Shown: piece by piece, positions 27,649 through 36,189 of the stretch
Numbering within the stretch: the stretch's first letter is position 1
Layout of the letters: each line of letters starts with the position of its first letter
Position numbers and translations under genes: made by a program
Notes under the pieces: generated by a model
Told to the model about the DNA's origin: nothing
Seen by the model: only the letters and a program-made list of their open reading frames with translations
Database searches by the model: none
From: Paracidovorax avenae ATCC 19860
Lineage (GTDB): Bacteria > Pseudomonadota > Gammaproteobacteria > Burkholderiales > Burkholderiaceae_C
Assembly: GCF_000176855.2 (NCBI RefSeq)
Contig: NC_015138.1
Span: forward strand, 5,146,001 to 5,210,000
Direction: 5' to 3'
DNA: 64,000 nt

Positions 27649-28952
27649 TGTCCACCTTATCCAAGCTCGCCATCCTCGCGGACGCCGCCAAGTACGACGC
27701 ATCGTGCGCTTCCAGCGGCACGTCGGTGCGTAACTCCGTGGGCGGCAAGGGCATCGGGTCGACCGAGGGCATGGGCATCTGCCACAGCTATGCGCCCGAC
27801 GGGCGGTGCATTTCGCTGCTCAAGATCCTGCTCACCAACTACTGCCAGTACGACTGCCTCTATTGCGTGAACCGTGTGAGCAGCAACGTCCCCCGTGCCC
27901 GTTTCTCGGTGCAGGAGGTGGTGGACCTGACGCTGGACTTCTATCGCCGCAACTGCATCGAAGGGCTGTTCCTCTCCAGCGGCATCATCCAGAACCCTGA
28001 CTACACCATGGAGCGTGTGGTGGAAGTGGCCCGGGCGCTGCGCGAGGACCACGATTTCCGCGGCTACATCCACCTCAAGACGATCCCGGACGCCGCCCCC
28101 GAGTTGCTGGAGCGCGCGGGCCGCTACGCCGACCGGCTGAGCATCAACATCGAGCTGCCCACCTCCCAGGGCCTGGCAGCGCTGGCGCCCGAGAAGGATG
28201 GCACCGCCATCCAGCGCTCCATGGGCCGCCTGGCGGTGCACATCGACGAAGCACGGCAGGCGCGGGCGCAGCAGCAGGGTCCGCGCGCCGGCACGGAGCG
28301 CATCGTCTCGCTGCCCGGCCGCGCCCGGCGGGCGGAGGCGCCGCGCTTCGCCCCGGGTGGGCAAAGCACGCAGATGATCGTGGGCGCGGACGGCGCGGAC
28401 GACCGCACCATCCTGGCCACGAGCGCGCGACTCTACGGAGGATTCGGCCTGCGCCGCGTGTATTACTCCGCCTTCAGCCCCATTCCCGATGCACCGCGGG
28501 CCCTGCCCCTGGCTGCGCCGCCGCTGGTGCGCGAGCACCGGCTCTACCAGGCCGACTGGCTCATGCGCTTCTACGGCTTCACCCACGACGAGATCGTTCC
28601 GCCGGTGCCGCAAGGCGACGGCACGGGCGGCATGCTGTCGCTGGACATGGACCCCAAGCTCGCCTGGGCCGTGGCGCACCCGGAGCACTTCCCCGTGGAC
28701 CTGAACACCGCGGCGCGCGAACGGCTGCTGCGCGTGCCGGGCCTGGGCGTGCGCACGGTGGAGCGCCTGCTGGCCGCCCGGCGCGTGCGCCGGCTGGGCC
28801 ATGCCGACCTGGGCCGGCTGCACGTGCCCCTGTCCCGCGTGCTGCCCTTCGTCTGCGTGGCCGACCACCGTCCGGCCGAGCGACTGCGTGACCCGGCACG
28901 CCTGCGCGCCTGGCTGTCGCCGCAGCCGCCGCAAGCCCGCCTGTTCGCATGA
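27648..28952 (+). CDS. Putative DNA modification/repair radical SAM protein
   Basis: 434 aa radical SAM protein of the family always found beside a DUF4130/uracil-DNA-glycosylase-linked partner (TIGR03916-type, from memory). The iron-sulphur cysteines are Cys66, Cys70 and Cys73 (CQYDCLYC). N-terminal SVGGKGIGSTEGMGICHSYAPDGRC adds further Cys. The C-terminal part has a helix-hairpin-helix (LLRVPGLGVRTVERLLAARR), a DNA-contact motif. The GTG start at 27648 gives the family-typical MSTLSKLAILADAAKYDASC; no Shine-Dalgarno is seen. The LexA box overlapping the start points to DNA-damage induction. The next gene overlaps by 4 nt. Confidence 0.9.
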   Translation: MSTLSKLAILADAAKYDASCASSGTSVRNSVGGKGIGSTEGMGICHSYAPDGRCISLLKILLTNYCQYDCLYCVNRVSSNVPRARFSVQEVVDLTLDFYRRNCIEGLFLSSGIIQNPDYTMERVVEVARALREDHDFRGYIHLKTIPDAAPELLERAGRYADRLSINIELPTSQGLAALAPEKDGTAIQRSMGRLAVHIDEARQARAQQQGPRAGTERIVSLPGRARRAEAPRFAPGGQSTQMIVGADGADDRTILATSARLYGGFGLRRVYYSAFSPIPDAPRALPLAAPPLVREHRLYQADWLMRFYGFTHDEIVPPVPQGDGTGGMLSLDMDPKLAWAVAHPEHFPVDLNTAARERLLRVPGLGVRTVERLLAARRVRRLGHADLGRLHVPLSRVLPFVCVADHRPAERLRDPARLRAWLSPQPPQARLFA

Positions 28953-29836
28953 CCGCCGGCAGCACCGCGCACCGCACCATCGTCCTGCAGCACCCTGCCG
29001 ACTGGCAGGGGTTCCGGGCGGGCGCACGCGCCTGCCTGCATGCCGGAATGGCGCCGGAACAGGTGGCCTGGCAGGTCACCGGCGAGGGGGAAGGCGATCT
29101 CTTCGGCGCGGCCGGTGACGCGCAGGGCGCCGCGCCGCCATCCGCCCCGGAAGGCGCAGGGGACCCGGCTGGCACGCCCGTGCATGTGCCGCGGGCATTC
29201 GTCGCGCTGTGCGAGAGCGCCAGCCTGCACCGCGACCCGGCCCGTTTCGCGCTGCTCTACCGAACGCTCTGGCGCATGGCGCACGAGCCGGCGCTGCGCC
29301 ACGATCCGCTGGATGCGGACATCGCGCGCGTGCAGCGCATGGCCGCTGCCGTGCGGCGGGACATGCACAAGATGCGCGCCTTCGTGCGCTTCCGCCCGGT
29401 GGAGGATGGCGGCGCCGCCCCGCTGCACGTGGCCTGGTTCGAGCCGGACCATTTCATCGTGCGGGCCAATGCCGCCTTCTTCGTGCAACGCTTCACGCAG
29501 ATGCGGTGGGCGCTGCTCACGCCCGAATGCAGCCTGCACTGGGACGGCACCACGCTGCAGACCGGACCGGCCGCCACGCGCGCGGATGCGCCACCGCCGG
29601 ATGCCGGCGAAGCGCTCTGGCTGACCTATTACCGGCACACCTTCAACCCCGCGCGCCTCAAGCTGGACATGATGCGGCGCGAGATGCCGGTGCGCTACTG
29701 GAAGAACCTGCCGGAGGCCGCACTGATCGGCGAGCTGGCGCAGGGTGCGGCCGAGCGCAGCGGGCGAATGGTGGAGGCGCCGGCCACGGTACCCCGCCGG
29801 CGCATCGCGCACGTCCGTTCCGGGCGCGGCACCTGA
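28949..29836 (+). CDS. DUF4130 DNA-metabolism partner of the radical SAM protein
   Basis: 295 aa, ATG overlapping the upstream stop (ATGA). It matches the TIGR03915-type partner: LYRTLWRMAHEPALRHDPLDADIARVQRMAAAVRRDMHKMRAFVRFRPVEDG, then AWFEPDHFIVRANAAFFVQRF and the C-terminal LWLTYYRHTFNPARLKLDMMRREMPVRYWKNLPEA. In many relatives this domain is fused to, or followed by, a uracil-DNA glycosylase domain. Here the protein ends shortly after the DUF4130 core and no glycosylase gene follows. It probably acts with the radical SAM enzyme in repair of an unusual base lesion; the reaction is unknown. Confidence 0.85.
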   Translation: MTAGSTAHRTIVLQHPADWQGFRAGARACLHAGMAPEQVAWQVTGEGEGDLFGAAGDAQGAAPPSAPEGAGDPAGTPVHVPRAFVALCESASLHRDPARFALLYRTLWRMAHEPALRHDPLDADIARVQRMAAAVRRDMHKMRAFVRFRPVEDGGAAPLHVAWFEPDHFIVRANAAFFVQRFTQMRWALLTPECSLHWDGTTLQTGPAATRADAPPPDAGEALWLTYYRHTFNPARLKLDMMRREMPVRYWKNLPEAALIGELAQGAAERSGRMVEAPATVPRRRIAHVRSGRGT

Positions 29837-29887
29837 CGCAGCCAGCCACCGCTCCGCACGCCGCGGCGGACGGGGCCGCGCCGGCCC

Positions 29888-30235
29888 TTACTCCGTGGCG
29901 GTCCGGATGGTTTCGCGGCCGTTCTTGTCCTTCAGCCGTCCGAGGTCGGTATCGATGGCACGGGCCAGCTTCTCCACGGCCGCCATGAAGGCATCGGCGA
30001 CCTTGTCGGCATCGGCGTTCACGGCGATCGGCTGCCGGCCGGCGAGCCGCGCCTCGGCCACGCAGCGCTTGTCGCCTCCGCCGGACTTGCCTGCATCGAG
30101 GTCCGACAAATGCACTTCCACGCGGGTCAGGTGGTCGCGGAAGCGCGCCAGCCGGCTGGCGGTTTCGGTCTGGACCCATTGGACGAGCGACTCGCCGCCC
30201 TGGATGTGTTCGTCGTGCTGGACCTGTACTTGCAT
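29888..30235 (-). CDS. HPF/RaiA-family ribosome-associated protein
   Basis: 115 aa from ATG 30235 (MQVQVQHDEHIQGGESL). The beta-alpha-beta pattern of hibernation-promoting factors is visible: MQVQVQ strand, a helix (ESLVQWVQTETASRLARFRDHLTRVEVHLSDLD) and a second helix (DADKVADAFMAAVEKLARAIDTDLGRLKDK). It lacks the C-terminal extension of long HPF. Several family members are general stress proteins binding the ribosome; the usual basic face is weaker here, so ribosome hibernation is probable rather than certain. RBS GAGGA lies a few nt upstream. Confidence 0.75.
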   Translation of the reverse strand: MQVQVQHDEHIQGGESLVQWVQTETASRLARFRDHLTRVEVHLSDLDAGKSGGGDKRCVAEARLAGRQPIAVNADADKVADAFMAAVEKLARAIDTDLGRLKDKNGRETIRTATE

Positions 30236-30488
30236 GGATGCCTCCTCGGTGGGAACGAAAAAAAGATGCTCTGTCACCCCGAGAGTCGCGGCGGCTTCCG
30301 GAAATGCAAGAGGTGCCCCGCCACGGCTGTGCTTCCAAAGGTGACGGAACGCGCAACCTCACGCACAAAGGCACGCACGTTCGCCGCCCCATGGGTCGGT
30401 GAAGGCAGGGCACGAAGGGCACGAGACCCCGGCGAGCGGGCGGCGGGTTCCTACAGCAGAGTCGCGCGGGATGGGCTAAAAATTCCCC

Positions 30489-31412
30489 ATGCTTGATGTC
30501 CCCCCTTTCCGCGGCACGTCCCCTGCGCGGCGTGCCCCGGCACTTCCGGCCGCCCAGCGGCTCAAGATCGGGTTGTCCGCCTGCTTCTCGCATGCCGACC
30601 CCGCCCGGTCGCTGTTCACCAACAAGACGCTGCAGTACGTCGAACAATCCATCGCGCACTGGATCATGTCGGCCGGCGCGATGGTCGTCATGGTGCCCTG
30701 CCCGACCGGTGAAACGGCCCGCGGCGACGTGACCCTGGCCCACTACGCCGAATGGCTGGACGGTGTCGTGATGCATGGCGGCGCCGACGTGTGGCCCGGC
30801 AGCTATGGCGAGGTGCCGCTGAAGGATGCCTGGCTCGGCGACCGCATCCGCGACCTGTACGACCTGGCCGTGGTGGAGGCCTTCGAGCAGGCCGGCAAGC
30901 CGATCTTCGGCGTGTGCCGGGGGCTGCAGCTCATCAACGTCGCTTTCGGCGGCACGCTCTACCAGGACATCGAGACCCAGCACCCGGGTGCCCAGCAGCA
31001 CCGCAACGCGGTCACCTACGACCAGCATTTCCACGAGGTGGAGATCGTGCCCGGCACGCGGCTGTCGCAGCTGTATCCGCAGCAGCCGCGCATGGTGGTC
31101 AACAGCATCCACCACCAGGGCATCAAGAACCTGGCGCCCGGCTTCGAAATCGAGGCCTGGAGCCATCCCGACGGTGTGCCCGAGGCGATCCGCCGCAACG
31201 CCCACTCCGGGCGCGGCTACATCGCCGCGACGCAGTGGCACCCGGAATTCTTCAAGCCGGGCGCCTCGCAGACCATGGACGACGCGCCGATCCTGCATGA
31301 CTTCCTGGCGGCCTGCATCCGCGCGAAATCGCGACCTGCGCCCGGGCACAGTCCCTTCCGGATCCGCGACCGCGCGGCCCGGCTGCTGCGTCAGGCCCTG
31401 CTGCGGCGCTAG
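30489..31412 (+). CDS. Class I glutamine amidotransferase-like hydrolase (PuuD-like)
   Basis: 307 aa hydrolase of the gamma-glutamyl-GABA hydrolase family. Catalytic triad residues are visible: Cys143 in FGVCRGLQLINVAFGG, and His251 and Glu253 in ATQWHPEFF. VVMHGGADVWPGSYGE supplies the oxyanion/binding region. In the puu pathway the family cleaves gamma-glutamyl-GABA to glutamate and GABA, but no other putrescine genes are adjacent, so the substrate is open. A basic tail (RIRDRAARLLRQALLRR) follows the enzyme. The region upstream (30236-30488) shows no gene. Confidence 0.87.
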   Translation: MLDVPPFRGTSPARRAPALPAAQRLKIGLSACFSHADPARSLFTNKTLQYVEQSIAHWIMSAGAMVVMVPCPTGETARGDVTLAHYAEWLDGVVMHGGADVWPGSYGEVPLKDAWLGDRIRDLYDLAVVEAFEQAGKPIFGVCRGLQLINVAFGGTLYQDIETQHPGAQQHRNAVTYDQHFHEVEIVPGTRLSQLYPQQPRMVVNSIHHQGIKNLAPGFEIEAWSHPDGVPEAIRRNAHSGRGYIAATQWHPEFFKPGASQTMDDAPILHDFLAACIRAKSRPAPGHSPFRIRDRAARLLRQALLRR

Positions 31413-31676
31413 CCGGCGCCGCGCCGTGCCGATGCAACTCGGCAGTAGCGCAGGCCGTCGGCGGCGGCTGCCGCTTGCTATGGAATTCCCCCTATACACA
31501 GGCATTCCCATCGCGTTCAACATGCTGTACAACAACGCATCAGTGGTGGCTTGATCCATCCGCGCTTCCCTAGCAGGAAGCAGCTTTTCAGGGGGCAGGG
31601 GCAAAAACGCCACGGACGGCGGCGAGCGGCACAGGCCGCAGCTTCCGCACCGGTTTTTTCTGTGGAGGAGAAAGCG

Positions 31677-32294
31677 ATGGAAGCGATATCCACCCATCCG
31701 GCACCGCGACAGGGCCGGATTGCCGGGCGCAAGGCCCGCCCCCTGGCTGCCGCAGCCGTGCTGGCGCTGGCCGCAGGCGCTGCGCCGCTCGGTGCGGCCA
31801 CGCTGTCGGGGGTGCTCGGCGCGCGCATGATGCTCACCTCCGGCTGCGTGATCAACGGCGGCCCGGGCACCGTATCGGGCGCGGATTTCGGCACGCTGGA
31901 CTTCGGATCCCGGCCTGCGACGTTCGTGGGCACGGCCACCGCCACGGCCAGCGGCGGCGAAGGCGGCGCGGGGGCCACGCAGATCGTGTGCTCGCCCGAG
32001 ATCACCGCGTTCAGCATCACGATCGACAGCGGCACCCATGCTGGACAAGGCGCGGGCATCGGCACGGGCACGCGCGCGATGTCCAACGGCAGCGCCTTCC
32101 TTCCCTACGACGTGTACCGCGATCCGGGCCATACGGTGCCCTATACGGCGGCCACGGCCGTCACGGGCATCGCCGTGCCGTCGGCTGGCAATCCGTTCAC
32201 CCTGCCCATTTATGGCCTGGTGAACAAGACCAACGCGGTGGCGCTCCCCGCAGGCCTCTACACCGACCAGTTGCAGGTCACGCTGACCTTCTGA
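31677..32294 (+). CDS. Spore coat U (Csu-type) pilin subunit
   Basis: 205 aa from ATG 31677, which has GGAGGAG 7 nt upstream. N-terminal signal region KARPLAAAAVLALAAGAAPLGAA, then a spore coat protein U domain: GARMMLTSGCVINGG, ADFGTLDFGSRP, the single disulphide (Cys of GCV and Cys of IVCSPE), and the C-terminal donor-strand-type ending GLYTDQLQVTLTF. First structural gene of a five-gene archaic chaperone-usher operon. The 264 nt upstream hold no gene but include a GCTTCC/GGAAGC hairpin followed by TTTT (31563-31590), possibly a leader attenuator. Confidence 0.85.
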   Translation: MEAISTHPAPRQGRIAGRKARPLAAAAVLALAAGAAPLGAATLSGVLGARMMLTSGCVINGGPGTVSGADFGTLDFGSRPATFVGTATATASGGEGGAGATQIVCSPEITAFSITIDSGTHAGQGAGIGTGTRAMSNGSAFLPYDVYRDPGHTVPYTAATAVTGIAVPSAGNPFTLPIYGLVNKTNAVALPAGLYTDQLQVTLTF

Positions 32295-32337
32295 AACACG
32301 GACCGCCGGTGCCTCCGGCGGCGAGGGAGATCTTTCG

Positions 32338-32925
32338 ATGCCACATGCCATCCGCGCCGCGGCGTGGCGCGGGGGGGCTGCCGGCCGGCCGGCAGTGCGG
32401 ACTTCGGCCGCTCCGCTGCTGTGCCTGGCCACGCTGCTGCCGCTGCCCGCGGTACCCGCCACGATCCCGACCACGGCCACCCTGTCGGTGAACGCCGCCA
32501 TCGTGCGCGGCTGCCTGGTGTCGGGTGCTCCCGGGCAGGTCACGGGCGTGAATTTCGGGACGATCGACTTCGGCACGCACTCCGCCGTCCGCACCGGCAG
32601 CGAGACGCGGCTCTCCGGCTCCGGTGCCGGCGGGCAGGCACTGATCCAGTGCACTCCGGGCACGGCCGTGCAGGTGGCGGCAGATGCCGGACAGAACGCG
32701 CAGGGCAGCCAGCGCAGGCTCTCCAACAGCGCGGGCGCCTATGTGCCCTACGCGCTGGCGCTGGCCACGGCCCCCGCCACGGCGCTCGTCCCGAACGTGC
32801 CTGCCGGCCTCACGCTCGGCGGCAGTGCCGCTGCCCTGCCGTTCCAGGGCACGGCCACGTTCCCCGGGTTCGGCCTGCCGGCGGGCGTCTATACCGATAC
32901 CGTGCAGGTGACGCTGTCGTGGTAG
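32338..32925 (+). CDS. Spore coat U (Csu-type) pilin subunit
   Basis: 195 aa with a signal segment (PLLCLATLLPLPAVPA) and a spore coat U domain: VNAAIVRGCLVSGAPGQVTGVNFGTIDFGTHSAV, ALIQCTPGTAVQV, ending GLPAGVYTDTVQVTLSW. It closely parallels the preceding subunit in layout, with FGTIDFG matching FGTLDFG and an identical YTD.(V/L)QVTL ending, and is likely a duplicated pilin. The chaperone start overlaps its last codons by 7 nt. Confidence 0.87.
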   Translation: MPHAIRAAAWRGGAAGRPAVRTSAAPLLCLATLLPLPAVPATIPTTATLSVNAAIVRGCLVSGAPGQVTGVNFGTIDFGTHSAVRTGSETRLSGSGAGGQALIQCTPGTAVQVAADAGQNAQGSQRRLSNSAGAYVPYALALATAPATALVPNVPAGLTLGGSAAALPFQGTATFPGFGLPAGVYTDTVQVTLSW

Positions 32926-33782
32926 GTAGCGGTCCGCCGTCCCCCCTTCGCAGCCCGGACCGCAGGGCCTGCCTGCGGCTGACCGCCTCGGCGCTGGCCT
33001 GCGCGCTGCCGGCGGCCCTGCCGGGTACGGCGCACGCGGCTGCGCCGCTGATGATCTGGCCGGTGGATCCCGTCATCGCGGGCGAGCAGCGGGCCGTCGC
33101 GCTCTGGGTGGAGAACCGGGGGACGGAGCCGGTGGCCATGCAGGCCCGGGTGTTCGCCTGGCACCAGGAAGAGGGCGACGACCACTTCACACCCCAGCAG
33201 GCCGTGGTGGCGAGCCCGCCCATCAGCCAGATCCCCCCGGGGGCGCGGCAGATGGTGCGGCTGATCGCGACCCAGCCCGTACCGCCCGGGCAGGAACAGG
33301 CCTTCCGGGTGCTGCTCGACGAATTGCCGGCGCCCCCCGCCCCGGGAGCCATGCAGGGCGCCTCGCGGGCAGCGCCCCCCGCCCAGTTCGGCGTGCGGCT
33401 GCAGATCCGCTATGCGATCCCGCTGTTCGTCTATGCCCCCGGCACGCTGGGTCCGCGCATGCCCGCCACCCACGCGGACCTGTTGTCCTCCCTGGCGCCG
33501 GGTGACACGCTGGAGCCGGAGCTGCGCTGGAGCGTGGACCGCAGCCCGGACGGCAGGCAGCACCTCGTGGTCCGCAACACGGGTGCCGGCCATGCGCGGC
33601 TCACGGCCGTGCGCTGGCAGGCCCCGGGCCGGGACGGGCCGGTCGTCACCCCGGGGCTGCTCGGCTACGTGCTGCCACACAGCCAGCGGCGCTGGGTGCT
33701 GGACGAGCCCCCCCCCGCCAAGCCGGAATTGCTTGCCACCATCAACGGACGCGAGGCGTCCCTGCCCCGTGCCGAGCCATGA
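32919..33782 (+). CDS. Periplasmic pilus chaperone (Csu-type)
   Basis: 287 aa from GTG 32919, overlapping the previous stop by 7 nt. Signal peptide ASALACALPAALPGTAHAA, then an Ig-like PapD fold: LMIWPVDPVIAGEQRAVALWVENRG, VASPPISQIPPGARQMVRLIA (the G1-strand/basic contact region) and RLQIRYAIPLFVYAP. It would donate a strand to each pilin subunit and carry it to the usher. The start codon is not ATG; the frame runs on upstream only as a shadow of the pilin gene. Confidence 0.85.
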   Translation: MVGSGPPSPLRSPDRRACLRLTASALACALPAALPGTAHAAAPLMIWPVDPVIAGEQRAVALWVENRGTEPVAMQARVFAWHQEEGDDHFTPQQAVVASPPISQIPPGARQMVRLIATQPVPPGQEQAFRVLLDELPAPPAPGAMQGASRAAPPAQFGVRLQIRYAIPLFVYAPGTLGPRMPATHADLLSSLAPGDTLEPELRWSVDRSPDGRQHLVVRNTGAGHARLTAVRWQAPGRDGPVVTPGLLGYVLPHSQRRWVLDEPPPAKPELLATINGREASLPRAEP

Positions 33783-36189
33783 CACCGCGGGCCGCCGCCC
33801 TGCCCCCGCGCGTGCCCGCCGGCTGGCAGCGCTGCTGGCCTGCCTGCCCCCATGGCTGTCCGCAGGCGACCTTCCGCCGCCGCCATCCGCCGCGGGCCCG
33901 TCCACGGAAGCCACCGCCCTCTACCTGGAGGTGGAAGTGAACGGCCGGCCCGGAGAAGGACTCGTTGCGGTCCGCCAGCGCGGATCGCACTTCGAAATCG
34001 ATGCGGCTGCGCTGCGGCGCCTGCACGTGCAGACCGACCAGCCCGACGGCACGCCCGTGGCCGTGGACACGCTGCCGGGCGTTTCCGTGGCCTATGACAG
34101 CCTCGCGCAGCGCCTGCGCATCGACGTGCCGGCGCAGTGGCTGCCCATGCAGCGGCTGGCCGGGGAATCGCCGGAGGATGTGGCGCTCTCCCGGGGCACC
34201 GGACTGCTGATGAACTACGAGTTCTACGCCACGCGTACCCAGGGCCGCACGGCCGCCTCGCTGTGGACGGAGCAGCGCTTTTTCGGCCTGCACGGGGTGG
34301 TTTCCCACACGGGCGTGCTGCGCCGCGTGGACGGCGGCAGCGGCAACGGCTACCTGCGCTACGACACCGCCTGGACGGATATCGACGCCGGCAGTGCCAC
34401 GGCCTGGACGGCGGGGGACCTGATCACCGGCGCGCTGCCCTGGACCACGCCCGTGCGCCTGGGCGGGGTGCAATGGGCGCGCAACTTCGCAGCACGGCCC
34501 GATCTGGTGACGTATCCGATGCCCGAATTCGCCGGGCAGGCGGCCGTACCGTCGGCGGTGGACGTCTTCGTCAACGGCTTCCGCGCCAGCCGGCACACCG
34601 TGCAGCCCGGACCGTTCACTCTGGGTGAATTGCCGGCCGTGAACGGCGCCGGCATGGCGTCCGTGGTCACCACCGATGCCCTGGGCCGCCAGGTGGTGAC
34701 GTCCGTGCCGTTCTACGTCAGCAGCCAGTTGCTGCGCCCGGGGTGGACCGATTACTCGGTCTCGCTCGGGGCGCTGCGGCGCGGCTACGGCCTGCGCAGC
34801 TTCGCCTATGGCCGGCCGCTGGCCGCAGGCGTGCTGCGGCGCGGCGTGACCGATGCGGTCACGGTCGAGGCCCAGGCCCAGGCCGCCCGCGGCCTGGGCG
34901 TGCTGGGCGCGGGCGGGCTCGTGCGCTGGGGCACGCTGGGCGTGTTCAATGCATCGCTCACCTACGGCCGCGCAGTGCCTGGCGACACCCTCCTGTCCGA
35001 TCGGCGCGGAGGCTGGCAGTGGAGCGCGGGCTACCAGTACAACACGCCGCGCGGCGGGATCTCGCTGCTGGAAACGCGGCGCCTGCACGGCTTCGGAGAT
35101 GCCGCGGACTATGGCGGCAGCCTGCAGCCATCGCGCCTCAGCCGTCAAGTGAATGCAAGTCTGGTGGTCGGCTCCGCGTCGCTGGGCGCGGGATGGGTCG
35201 ATCTGCGCGGCGCGGGCGCGGAGCGCAGCCGGCTCGCTTACGCCAGCTACAGCACGCCCCTCGGGCGCGACGCCTTTTTCTCGTTGACGGCGGGCCGCAC
35301 CGTCGAAACCGGGGAGACCCAGGTGCGCGCACAGCTGACCTACCTGCTCGACCCGCTGCTGACGGCGCAGGCCGCCGCGGCGCACACCGACGGACGGACG
35401 CAGGGGGAACTCGGGCTGCAGCGCAGCCTGCCGAGCGACGGCGGCTTCGGCTGGCGCATCGCCCAGACCCGCGGCGGCGGCCCTGCCGGCGGCACGGGAG
35501 GCAACTACCGCCTCGCGAGCGCGCAGTACCAGGGCCGGCACGGCATGGTGCAGGGCGGCCTCTTCGGCGCGGCCGCGGACACCACGCACTGGGCGGGTGC
35601 CTCCGGGTCGCTGGGCGCCATGGATGGCTACGTGTTCGCCGCCAACCGCGTCACGGACGGCTTCGCGCTCATCTCGACGGACGGTGCGCCCGGCGTGCCG
35701 ATCACGGTCAACCACCAGCCCGCGGGGCGCACCGACGGGCAGGGCTACCTGCTGGTACCCAACGTGCCGGCCTACTATCCCGCGCGCTATGCGATCGATC
35801 CGCTGTCGCTTCCGCCGGACGTGCACACCCCCGCACTGGAACGCCGCGTGGCCGTGGCGCGAGGCACGGGCACGCTGGTGCGCATGCCGGTGCTGCGCAT
35901 GCGCACGGCCACCCTGACGCTGGTGGACGCGGATGGCGTGCCGCTGCCGCCGGGCAGCGCCGTCGTGCACGAGCAGGGCCAGGTACCCACGGTGGTGGGG
36001 TGGGACGGCGTGGTCTACCTGACCGCGCTGCACACGCGCAACACGCTCGCTGTCCGCACCCCCGACGGGCGGGAATGCCGGGCCGCCTTCGATGCCGCGG
36101 AGCATGCGGCGCAGCGCGACCTGCGCGTGGTCTGCCGCGAGGGCGGGGCGCAGCCCTCCACTGCCAAGACTGCGGAGGAGGCGCTGTGA
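33769..36189 (+). CDS. Outer-membrane pilus usher
   Basis: 806 aa from GTG 33769, 14 nt inside the chaperone gene; the nearby ATG at 33779 is out of frame. Signal segment LAALLACLPPWLSAGD, then the usher N domain (TALYLEVEVNGRPGEGLVAVRQRGSHFEI), the 24-strand pore (TGLLMNYEFYATRTQGRTAASLWTEQRFFGLHGVVSH, FVNGFRASRHTVQPGPFTLGELPAVNGAG), a plug region and C-terminal domains ending in a Cys pair (RECRAAFDAAEHAAQRDLRVVC). It threads chaperone-pilin complexes through the outer membrane. Size and context fit CsuD rather than the FimD class. Confidence 0.92.
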   Translation: MPSHDTAGRRPAPARARRLAALLACLPPWLSAGDLPPPPSAAGPSTEATALYLEVEVNGRPGEGLVAVRQRGSHFEIDAAALRRLHVQTDQPDGTPVAVDTLPGVSVAYDSLAQRLRIDVPAQWLPMQRLAGESPEDVALSRGTGLLMNYEFYATRTQGRTAASLWTEQRFFGLHGVVSHTGVLRRVDGGSGNGYLRYDTAWTDIDAGSATAWTAGDLITGALPWTTPVRLGGVQWARNFAARPDLVTYPMPEFAGQAAVPSAVDVFVNGFRASRHTVQPGPFTLGELPAVNGAGMASVVTTDALGRQVVTSVPFYVSSQLLRPGWTDYSVSLGALRRGYGLRSFAYGRPLAAGVLRRGVTDAVTVEAQAQAARGLGVLGAGGLVRWGTLGVFNASLTYGRAVPGDTLLSDRRGGWQWSAGYQYNTPRGGISLLETRRLHGFGDAADYGGSLQPSRLSRQVNASLVVGSASLGAGWVDLRGAGAERSRLAYASYSTPLGRDAFFSLTAGRTVETGETQVRAQLTYLLDPLLTAQAAAAHTDGRTQGELGLQRSLPSDGGFGWRIAQTRGGGPAGGTGGNYRLASAQYQGRHGMVQGGLFGAAADTTHWAGASGSLGAMDGYVFAANRVTDGFALISTDGAPGVPITVNHQPAGRTDGQGYLLVPNVPAYYPARYAIDPLSLPPDVHTPALERRVAVARGTGTLVRMPVLRMRTATLTLVDADGVPLPPGSAVVHEQGQVPTVVGWDGVVYLTALHTRNTLAVRTPDGRECRAAFDAAEHAAQRDLRVVCREGGAQPSTAKTAEEAL

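Noticed and set aside
29658..32726. 1022-codon open frame on the minus strand
   Set aside because: Crosses several well-supported plus-strand genes and intergenic sequence; low-complexity composition.
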